Assembly (NCBI RefSeq): GCF_003151075.1
Contig: NZ_CP029482.1
Coordinates: forward strand, 1,054,001-1,118,000
From: Pseudomonas sp. 31-12
Lineage (GTDB): Bacteria > Pseudomonadota > Gammaproteobacteria > Pseudomonadales > Pseudomonadaceae
DNA length: 64,000 bases
Direction: 5' to 3'
Made by a program: the position numbers and the translations under genes. The notes beneath the pieces are model-generated. The model saw only the letters and a program-made list of their open reading frames with translations, had not been told where the DNA came from and made no database searches. Positions 9,273 through 15,382 of the stretch are shown piece by piece (within the stretch, counting starts at the first letter, position 1; every line of letters begins with the position of its first letter).

Positions 9273-10643
9273 ATGGCCGGTATTGGCTTTGAACTGCGAA
9301 AAATCCTTTCGCGCGATTCCTACACGGCGACCTTGCACGCCTACGTCTACGCCGGACTGATCAGCTCCGGGCCGTGGGTGTTGTCGATCATCAGTGTGAT
9401 GCTGGTGGGCATCATCAGCATCGGCCTGCTGCTGCCGAACATGCTGGTCGGGCAGTTCCTGGTGACGGTGACGTACCTGATGGCCACCTCGTTGATCCTG
9501 ACGGGTGGCTTGCAGTTGTTCTTCACACGCTTCGTCTCCGACCGCTTGTTCGAGCACAAGTACGATCAGATCCTGCCCAACCTGTTGGGCGTGTTGTTGC
9601 TGGTCACCCTCGGCGCCGGACTGCTGGGCATTGTCGTGCTGGGCTTGTTATTCGACGAACCGCTGATTTACCGCGTGTTGGTATTGGCGAACTTCGTGGT
9701 GCTGTGCAACTTGTGGCTGGTGATCATCTTCCTCTCGGGGATGAAGGCCTATAACCGCATCCTGCTGGTGATGCTGGTGGGTTACACGCTGATGGTCGCG
9801 AGCGCCTACCTGCTGAGCTTTTTGCAGATGCCGGGCTTGCTGCTGGCGCTGTTGATCGGGCACAGCACGCTGCTGTTCCTGTTCCTCTACGACATCCTGC
9901 GCGAGTACCGCGCCGAGAAACTGATCGCCTTCGATTTCCTCGACCGGCGCAACGTTTTTCTCAGCCTGCTGGCCACCGGCTTCTTCTACAACCTGGGGAT
10001 CTGGATCGACAAATTCATGTTCTGGTTCAACCCCGGCACCTCCAACGAAATCGTCGGCCCGCTGCGCGCCTCGATCCTTTACGACTTGCCGATCTTCCTC
10101 GCGTACCTGGCGATCATCCCCGGCATGGCGGTGTTCCTGGTGCGCATCGAGACTGATTTTGCGGAGTGGTACGACCGCTTGTTCCGGGCGATCCGCGAAG
10201 GCGAAACCCTGCAACACATCGGGCAATTGAAAACCGAAATGACCTTGTCGATCCGCCAAGGTCTGCTGGAAATCTGCAAGGTCCAGGGGCTGACGGCGGT
10301 GCTGTTGTTCCTGTTCGCACCGCGCCTGCTGGAATGGCTGGGCATCTCCAGTTATTACCTGCCGCTGTTCTACATCGACCTGATCGGTGTGAGCATTCAA
10401 GTGGTGTTCATGGCGTTGCTCAACGTGTTCTTCTACCTCGACAAACGCACCGTGGTGCTGGAGCTGTGCGTGCTGTTCGCGGTGTTGAACGCGATGCTGA
10501 CGCTGTTCAGCATGTACCTGGGGCCAAGCTTCTTCGGGTACGGGTTTACGCTGTCGTTGCTGATTTGTGTATTGCTGGGTTTACACAGGCTTTCGACGGC
10601 GCTGGAAGATCTGGAGTACGACACGTTCATGTTGTCTCGCTGA
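9273..10643 (+). CDS. pelG: PelG, Wzx-like inner-membrane Pel translocase
   Basis: A very hydrophobic protein of 456 residues, the usual PelG length, with about twelve predicted membrane segments. It opens with the family signature MAGIGFELRKIL. It belongs to the polysaccharide transporter (MOP) superfamily and is thought to move the growing Pel chain across the inner membrane while bound to PelD-PelE-PelF. It is the last gene of the operon; a strong intrinsic terminator follows 15 bases after the stop. Confidence 0.96.
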   Translation: MAGIGFELRKILSRDSYTATLHAYVYAGLISSGPWVLSIISVMLVGIISIGLLLPNMLVGQFLVTVTYLMATSLILTGGLQLFFTRFVSDRLFEHKYDQILPNLLGVLLLVTLGAGLLGIVVLGLLFDEPLIYRVLVLANFVVLCNLWLVIIFLSGMKAYNRILLVMLVGYTLMVASAYLLSFLQMPGLLLALLIGHSTLLFLFLYDILREYRAEKLIAFDFLDRRNVFLSLLATGFFYNLGIWIDKFMFWFNPGTSNEIVGPLRASILYDLPIFLAYLAIIPGMAVFLVRIETDFAEWYDRLFRAIREGETLQHIGQLKTEMTLSIRQGLLEICKVQGLTAVLLFLFAPRLLEWLGISSYYLPLFYIDLIGVSIQVVFMALLNVFFYLDKRTVVLELCVLFAVLNAMLTLFSMYLGPSFFGYGFTLSLLICVLLGLHRLSTALEDLEYDTFMLSR

Positions 10644-10657
10644 CGTTACGGTCAGAC

Positions 10658-10695
10658 AAAAAAGGCACTGGCGATGATCGCCAGTGCCTTTTTTT
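10658..10695 (+). terminator. Intrinsic terminator of the pel operon
   Basis: A long perfect GC-rich stem (AAAGGCACTGGCGAT paired with ATCGCCAGTGCCTTT) ends in a run of seven T, directly after pelG. The preceding A-run would make it work on the other strand too. Confidence 0.93.
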
Positions 10696-10833
10696 GTCCG
10701 ACTGACGTCACTTGTGAGTCGAATTTACGCTGCTAGGCTTGTTCAGTCGGTCCATTCCGGCATGCTCAAAAACTGCTTCAGACTGTAGAACGTTGTACGC
10801 GGGAACCCATGTTTTTCTACTGGAGGTTTTCCC

Positions 10834-11793
10834 ATGAGACTGCAGCTATTCAACGCAGCGATCATTGTCGCCAGCATGGCGGCCACCGGCTTGTCTCTCG
10901 CCGGTGAAGCAGCGTCCACATCCGCTTCACAACCCGACAAGACACAACCCGCCAACGCGGTAAAACAGCAGATCAAGCTCACCCGCATCACCCCCGAGTA
11001 TTGGCGCGTCACCTTCCACAATCCGCCGTACAACATCTACGGCCCCGAGACCATGCCGCAGTTGAATGAGGTCGTCACGGCCATCGAGACCGATCCGAAA
11101 GTGGTGGTCGTGGTCTTCGACAGCGACGTCCCGGACTTCTTCCTCACTCACTACGACTTCGTCCCGCCGCTGACCGACACCACCAGCCTGCCCAACGGCC
11201 CGACCGGCCTGCCGCCATTGCCTGACATGCTGGTTCGTTTGAGCAAGGCGCCGGTGGTCTCGATCGTGTCGATCCGCGGTCGTGCCACTGGCGTTGGCAG
11301 CGAGTTGGCACTGGCCAGCGACATGCGCTTCGCCAGCCGCGAAAAAGCCATCCTCTCGCAATGGGAAATCGGCGCCGCCCTGGTGCCGGGCGGCGGCCCG
11401 ATGGCGCGCCTGCCACGGCTGATGGGCCGCGGGCGCGCGCTGGAAGTGCTGCTCACCGGCAACGACATCAATGGCGAACTCGCCGAGCGTTACGGCTACG
11501 TCAATCGCGCGCTGCCCGACGCCGAACTCGATAAATTCGTCGACACCATGGCCCGGCGTATCGCCCGGTTCGACAAGCAGTCGATCACCGACATCAAACG
11601 TCTGGTCGACGCCGCCAGCCTGCCACCCAACGAAGCCATCGCCGCCGAATGGGAGGGTTTCATCGGCTCGGTCAAACGCCCGGCAGCGCAGCAACGCATC
11701 ACCCAACTGATGGAGCTTGGCCTGCAGAAAAAAGCCGACGTCGAAAAACGCCTGGCGCACTACACCGGCACCTTGGGCGAGGCCTCGAAATGA
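10834..11793 (+). CDS. Exported crotonase-family (enoyl-CoA hydratase-like) protein
   Basis: A 319-residue protein with a strong ribosome site (TGGAGG) before the ATG. The first 24 residues form a clear Sec signal with probable cleavage near LSLAG, followed by a polar linker to about residue 45 and then a crotonase fold. Both glutamates used by enoyl-CoA hydratases are in place: E157 in GVGSEL (for GGGCEL) and E178 in SQWEIG (for GQPEI). The motif PRLMGRGRALEVLLTG is also typical. Known family members act on CoA thioesters in the cytosol, so export is odd; the substrate is not evident. It stands between its own promoter region and an Ohr gene. Confidence 0.85.
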   Translation: MRLQLFNAAIIVASMAATGLSLAGEAASTSASQPDKTQPANAVKQQIKLTRITPEYWRVTFHNPPYNIYGPETMPQLNEVVTAIETDPKVVVVVFDSDVPDFFLTHYDFVPPLTDTTSLPNGPTGLPPLPDMLVRLSKAPVVSIVSIRGRATGVGSELALASDMRFASREKAILSQWEIGAALVPGGGPMARLPRLMGRGRALEVLLTGNDINGELAERYGYVNRALPDAELDKFVDTMARRIARFDKQSITDIKRLVDAASLPPNEAIAAEWEGFIGSVKRPAAQQRITQLMELGLQKKADVEKRLAHYTGTLGEASK

Positions 11794-11830
11794 CCTCGCG
11801 GTTGTTCAATCCTGATCAGGAGTCACTGTC

Positions 11831-12253
11831 ATGAGTGCAGCACTGGAAACCGTTCTCTACACCGCCAAAACCCACACCGTCGGCGGCCGCACCGGCACCG
11901 GCAAATCCAGCGACGGCGAACTGGACGTCAAATTCAGCTCCCCCGGCTCGGGCAAACCCGGCACCAATCCGGAGCAACTGTTTGCGCTGGGCTATTCCGC
12001 CTGCTTCATCGGCGCCATACAGGTGGCGGCGGGCAAGATGAAAATCAAATTACCGGAAGACACGTCGGTGGATGCCGAAGTGGACCTGGGTAAAACCGCC
12101 AGCGGGGACTTTCAGCTGGCGGTCAGGTTAAACGTCAACTTTCCTGGATTGGAGGAGGGCGTGAAACGAGAACTGGCTGACGCGGCGCATCAGCTCTGCC
12201 CGTATTCGCGGATGACGCGGGGGCATGTGTCGGTGGATTTGAAAGTGCTTTGA
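11831..12253 (+). CDS. ohr: Ohr-type organic hydroperoxide reductase (OsmC family)
   Basis: A protein of 140 residues matching Ohr in length and layout. The two redox cysteines are in their usual settings: the peroxidatic one in NPEQLFALGYSACFIGA and the resolving one in HQLCPYS. Ohr reduces organic and fatty-acid hydroperoxides, taking electrons from lipoylated proteins (family knowledge). It lies 37 bases after the exported crotonase, with AGGAGTCACTGTC before the ATG, so the two may be co-transcribed. No OhrR repressor gene is adjacent. Confidence 0.9.
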   Translation: MSAALETVLYTAKTHTVGGRTGTGKSSDGELDVKFSSPGSGKPGTNPEQLFALGYSACFIGAIQVAAGKMKIKLPEDTSVDAEVDLGKTASGDFQLAVRLNVNFPGLEEGVKRELADAAHQLCPYSRMTRGHVSVDLKVL

Positions 12254-12290
12254 ATGCGCTGAAGAAATCCCCGCCATACCCCTGACCAAT

Positions 12291-12378
12291 GTGGGAGCGG
12301 GCTTGCCCGCGATAGCTGTAGGTCAGCCGATAAATATGTCGACTGACACACCGCCATTGCGGGCAGGCTCACTCCCAC
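12291..12378. repeat. REP inverted pair, first copy
   Basis: GTGGGAGCGGGCTTGCCCGC is met 88 bases later by a near inverse copy (GCGGGCAGGCTCACTCCCAC) that carries two or three mismatches. This is a typical pseudomonad REP doublet. Confidence 0.9.
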
Positions 12379-12425
12379 AGGTGATCTCCAGCGAAAACAA
12401 AATCTGTGTGCGACAAAAATCCACT

Positions 12426-12513
12426 GTGGGAGCGGGCTTGCCCGCGATAGCTGTAGATCAGCCGATAAATATGTCGAATGACACACCGTCATCGCGGGCA
12501 AGCCCGCTCCCAC
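12426..12513. repeat. REP inverted pair, second copy
   Basis: The same 88-base doublet is repeated exactly 135 bases downstream of the first. Here both arms are perfect (GTGGGAGCGGGCTTGCCCGC and its inverse). The inner spacer GATAGCTGTAG..TCAGCCGATAAATATGTCGA is almost the same in both copies, so one is a recent duplicate. No REP-associated transposase gene is nearby. Confidence 0.9.
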
Positions 12514-12519
12514 AAGGAA

Positions 12520-12897
12520 TCAACTGCGTGGCGCAGATTTCGGCACGACGACGTTATCCAGCATCCGATTCACCGCCAGTTCCGCCAGCATCACAATCTG
12601 CTGGATCGCCATCGCCGTATGCCGATGCGGCCCTTCCAGATACCCCGCAAAATCACCCGCCATCACACTGGCTTGGGCCAATGATTCACAGGTATGGGCG
12701 AGCAGGTCTTCGTCCTTGATATCTGGGGCAACGAGAAACATCGTGCTCGGTTTGCGGGAAACAGGGGATTTCAGGGCGGAGGGGTTGAGGTAATGATCGA
12801 GCGCGCGGTCGGCGGCGTCGTGGAGTTTTTTGGAGTCGAGGGATTCGTAGGGGGAAACGTCGTCCGGGGCGGGCGGGTTTGGTGTTTCTTTGATCAT
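12520..12897 (-). CDS. Small DUF6124-like protein
   Basis: A protein of 125 residues with the profile of a Pseudomonas-restricted family that I take to be DUF6124. It has an N-terminal PNPP..SPYESLDSKKLHDAADRALDHYL region, a variable proline/serine linker, then LLAHTCESLAQASVMAGDFAGYLEG and an amphipathic C-terminal helix. No signal peptide or membrane segment is seen. AAAGGA lies 8 bases before the ATG. Members occur as scattered single genes with no known function. It is flanked by REP elements downstream and a gene-free stretch upstream. Confidence 0.75.
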   Translation of the reverse strand: MIKETPNPPAPDDVSPYESLDSKKLHDAADRALDHYLNPSALKSPVSRKPSTMFLVAPDIKDEDLLAHTCESLAQASVMAGDFAGYLEGPHRHTAMAIQQIVMLAELAVNRMLDNVVVPKSAPRS

Positions 12898-13283
12898 GGC
12901 AATCGTCCTTTTAAGTCATTGGAGCTGCCACTCTTCCGATTCCACTCGAATAGGTGGCAACTGTGCGCGGGGTGGAAAAACCGAGATAAACGGACAAAAC
13001 CCGGCAGACCCGAAGGCCTCCCACGCACAGCCGCCATAACTTGAACCTGCGGCCGAAAAAAGCGCCACAGTATGCCATGGGGGCATGTTTGTTTATCTTC
13101 GGGTTTCCACACCCGATCGCTGATGTGCAGCGACCGCCAAAGACTATCTACTCAGCTTCCTACCCGACAACCGCCGGGACTTGTCGGAAACCTCCCCGGA
13201 AATCATGGCGTCTGTAGGATCAGGGCGAGATTTGTTGTTTAAAAGAACCCCTTCAATCCCGGCGCTTCTTACAAGACCAGAAC
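12898..13283. other. Gene-free stretch upstream of the DUF6124-like gene
   Basis: Nothing convincing is encoded in these 386 bases. A 72-codon frame at 12894-13112 on the minus strand lacks a ribosome site and looks like chance. The segment must hold the promoter of the DUF6124-like gene, and possibly the end of the lipoprotein transcript, but I cannot point to clear boxes. Confidence 0.5.
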
Positions 13284-13487
13284 CTAGTTCGAAGCCCCAA
13301 CCCCAAACTTCAACCCACCCCAACTCCAGCCCTTCGACTGCTTCGTATAACAGCCGGCCTGATTCCTGGGCTCGGCATCACAGGCAATCCGCCCGTTTTT
13401 GTTGGTGTCAGTGGTGCGGTCGTTGTAATGCGCACAACCGGACGCCAGGAACAGGGTAAACGCGACAACCAGTGCTTTGAATTTCAT
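13284..13487 (-). CDS. Small lipoprotein, 67 residues
   Basis: The N-terminus MKFKALVVAFTLFLASGC is a lipoprotein signal with lipobox ASGC and Cys18, so the mature part is about 50 residues. It contains DTNKNGRIACDAEPRNQAGC, reminiscent of a calcium-binding excalibur-like D-x-N-x-D/N-G loop with paired cysteines, but it is too short for a firm call. AAGGA precedes the ATG. It stands alone, just downstream of the tmRNA terminator on the same strand. Function unknown. Confidence 0.7.
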   Translation of the reverse strand: MKFKALVVAFTLFLASGCAHYNDRTTDTNKNGRIACDAEPRNQAGCYTKQSKGWSWGGLKFGVGASN

Positions 13488-13562
13488 GGCGGCATCCTTG
13501 CGGGTAGATCGCCAGCATAGGTCTGGTTGTGTTTAACCACAAATCACCAACCCCCAGATGCA

Positions 13563-13588
13563 ACAAAACCCGCACTTGGCGGGTTTTG
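13563..13588 (-). terminator. Intrinsic terminator of ssrA
   Basis: On the minus strand AAAACCCGCC..AAGTGCGGGTTTT forms a hairpin ending in T's, 15 bases beyond the CCA of the tmRNA. Confidence 0.88.
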
Positions 13589-13602
13589 TCTTGCTTCGTA
13601 TT

Positions 13603-13996
13603 TGGTGGAGCCGGGGGGATTTGAACCCCCGTCCGCCAGTACTCCGCTGTCGGTACTACATGCGTAGCCGTTTCTATTAAGTTAACCCTCAGCGACCCGA
13701 AGGGCAGGGTGCTTTGGGCGAGTTGTGTAAGTTTTAGCCGCTTCGTCCACAACGTACTGCACGGCGATTCTGTTCTATATGACAATCACTTTGGGTTTAC
13801 AGACATCCCCTGATGATTGCTGGACCCGAAGGTACCAGGAGGGAAGGGCTAAGGCTGCTTACGCAGCGAGAGCGTATTCCCCGTAGGTTTCGTCATTGGC
13901 AACTATAGAAAGTTGCAACAGTGGATTTACGAGTTCTGTTACCAACTCGGCATGCACCTAAAGTTTCGCAACCGGCGTCGAATCCTAAACGGCCCC
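13603..13996 (-). ncRNA. ssrA: tmRNA (SsrA)
   Basis: The 394-base RNA begins GGGGCCGUUUAGGAUUCGACG and ends in CCCGGCUCCACCA; these ends pair as the alanine-type acceptor stem. The T-arm sequence GGGGGTTCAAATCCCCC is present. The mRNA-like part, on the minus strand from 13900 to 13859, reads ANDETYGEYALAA followed by TAA, the proteolysis tag, with Ala as resume codon. tmRNA with SmpB (encoded at 24170-24652) rescues stalled ribosomes. A possible promoter upstream has TTGGCC and TACACT with an 18-base spacer (weak). A deleted second copy lies at 14711-14800. Confidence 0.97.
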
Positions 13997-14063
13997 GAGC
14001 CTGTTGCTCGGTGAATCAAAGTGAGCAACAAGCCTGCGCAGTGTACGCCAACACGCGTGAGAA

Positions 14064-14083
14064 GGCCAACCCGAAGGTTGGCC
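14064..14083 (-). terminator. Hairpin after first small exported gene
   Basis: GGCCAACC-TTCG-GGTTGGCC is a perfect stem with a tetraloop 28 bases after the stop of the 14112-14363 gene. There is no T-run beyond TTCTC, so termination is likely but not proven. The same hairpin recurs at 14868-14887. Confidence 0.6.
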
Positions 14084-14111
14084 GCGAGTGGTTACGGGTT
14101 GGGTTTGTTGC

Positions 14112-14363
14112 TCAGTTTGTCAGCGCCAATGCCTGGATGGCCTCGGTGGCGCATTTTTTGTCGTCTCCGGCGGCTTTTGAAGTTTTGGCGCTGGCCAGCA
14201 GTCTTTTGATCTCCGGTGCGTTGGTGGAGGTCGCTGGTAGCGCATTCACTTTGGCTTCGAGCTCCTGCAGTTTGCTCGTACAAAGGTCGTTGTCCGCTGC
14301 AAATACGGGAGAGGCCAACATTGCAGCAGAGATGAACAAACCAGCGAGTGCGGTACGTTTCAT
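14112..14363 (-). CDS. Small exported two-cysteine protein, copy 1
   Basis: A protein of 83 residues with a strong ribosome site (AAGGAGATATCC before ATG) and a clear Sec signal, MKRTALAGLFISAAMLASPVFA, cleaved before ADNDLC. The mature part is about 61 residues, helical, with two cysteines (in DLCTSKL and KKCATEA) that could form a disulfide. It is a paralogue of the product of 14901-15176; the signal and the spacing of cysteines and of AAGDDK agree. I do not recognise the family. It is the gene just upstream of ssrA on the same strand. Confidence 0.8.
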   Translation of the reverse strand: MKRTALAGLFISAAMLASPVFAADNDLCTSKLQELEAKVNALPATSTNAPEIKRLLASAKTSKAAGDDKKCATEAIQALALTN

Positions 14364-14710
14364 GGATATCTCCTTGTACTGATGGTCTCGGTGCTGCCGT
14401 ATGAGCGGGCGGCTCGGGCGAGTCCGAAAAGTAAGCCACGATTGATGAGGGCTTACCTAAAAGACTACGACGCCGCGCAGAAATTCGGTTTTTTCAGAAA
14501 GGCTATGAAAAGACTGTTTGATAGTCGATAGGGGCAGTGGCACTAAAAATGGGGGGCAATTGCTTCTGTATCGCTGGTGTGCCTCATCAAGGACAAATCG
14601 GATCGCTGCACCGCTCGCTCCTACGGGATTAGCGCCTTCCACGGGTTTTGGCTTGATGTCGAGTTTTTTTCTCAGCGACGCGGGCGGTTCACACATGACC
14701 AATCCTCCGA

Positions 14711-14800
14711 TGCAACAAACCCGCACTTGGCGGGTTTGTTTTGGGGCGAGTTGTGTAAATTTTAGCCGCTTAAACCGGCGTCGAATCCTGAACGGCTCCG
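14711..14800 (-). pseudogene. Deleted remnant of a second ssrA (tmRNA) copy
   Basis: The segment repeats pieces of the true tmRNA locus in the same order and orientation: the terminator hairpin (14717-14740, like 13563-13588), an inner piece GGGCGAGTTGTGTAA.TTTTAGCCGCTT (14744-14771, like 13716-13744), and the 5' end ACCGGCGTCGAATCCT.AACGGC.CCGAGC (14774-14803, like 13971-14000). The tRNA-like 3' part and the tag reading frame are missing, so it cannot work as tmRNA. Divergence of a few bases shows it is not new. Confidence 0.85.
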
Positions 14801-14867
14801 AGCCTGTTGCTCGGTGATTGAAAAGTAAGCAACAAGCCTGCGCTGTGTACGCCACCGCAGTGGATAA

Positions 14868-14887
14868 GGCCAACCCGAAGGTTGGCC
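14868..14887 (-). terminator. Hairpin after second small exported gene
   Basis: Exact copy of the GGCCAACC-TTCG-GGTTGGCC stem at 14064-14083, here 13 bases after the stop of the 14901-15176 gene. Confidence 0.6.
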
Positions 14888-14900
14888 TGGTCACACGGGA

Positions 14901-15176
14901 TTACTTGTTGGTTGGGTTGCGCGTTTGAATTTTCTCAAGCAAACCGCTAGTGATTCCAACGCACCCCTTGTCGTCCCCTGCGGCTTGGGCTGCTTTTGCT
15001 TTGTCCAAGTCGGCTTGTACGTTGTCCTTGGCGTTTTCTGATGTGGCGGGATCAGAGTCCAGTACCTGCTGAATTTGGCTCATGTTTTGTTTGCAAAGGT
15101 CTTTATCTGCCGCAAACACCGGCGAGGCCAACAGTGCGGCGGTGATGAACAATCCAGCAATTGCAGAGTGCTTCAT
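14901..15176 (-). CDS. Small exported two-cysteine protein, copy 2
   Basis: A protein of 91 residues from ATG 15176, chosen because AAGGAGATACCC precedes it and because the signal MKHSAIAGLFITAALLASPVFA then matches copy 1; a longer frame to 15254 has no such support. The mature part (about 69 residues) has two cysteines, in DLCKQN and KGCVGI, and shares PATSENA and AAGDDKGC-type motifs with copy 1, but adds a C-terminal tail LLEKIQTRNPTNK. Its sequence has diverged well beyond the flanking noncoding repeats. Function unknown; probably periplasmic. Confidence 0.82.
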   Translation of the reverse strand: MKHSAIAGLFITAALLASPVFAADKDLCKQNMSQIQQVLDSDPATSENAKDNVQADLDKAKAAQAAGDDKGCVGITSGLLEKIQTRNPTNK

Positions 15177-15382
15177 GGGTATCTCCTTGCGCATGAGGGC
15201 TCGGTGCTGCCGGTGAAGTAGGCTGCTGGCCGAGGTGGTTATAAGCCCGTTCACAGGGCTTAGCTAAATGACTATAGCCGCATGCTGGAGTTCGGTTTTT
15301 TTTTGAAGGAGTGTCGAGAAGTTCGGCGCAACGGCAGTGCATGAAAAAGGGGCGAAATCGCCCCATTTTCACCAAAGTACCC

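Larger units (their letters stand above)
13557..15300. repeat. Tandem duplication of the ssrA/small exported gene block
   Basis: Unit A is terminator, ssrA, hairpin, small gene and its leader (about 13557-14500). Unit B has the same elements in the same order with ssrA gutted (about 14709-15300). Shared noncoding signs are the two hairpins, the sequence GAGCCTGTTGCTCGGTGA beside each ssrA 5' end, and leaders with CTCGGTGCTGCCG and TTCGGTTTTTT. The 200 bases from 14500 to 14700 between the units contain no gene I can support. Confidence 0.8.

Noticed and set aside
12190..12719. Open frames on both strands across 12190-12719
   Set aside because: They are made by the REP palindromes and read motifs such as VGAGLPAIAV that recur wherever REPs occur.
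12894..13112. 72-codon frame before the DUF6124-like gene
   Set aside because: No ribosome site, no recognisable features, and it overlaps the start of the better gene.
14711..14803. A second working tmRNA
   Set aside because: No CCA end, no T-arm and no tag frame; only fragments remain.
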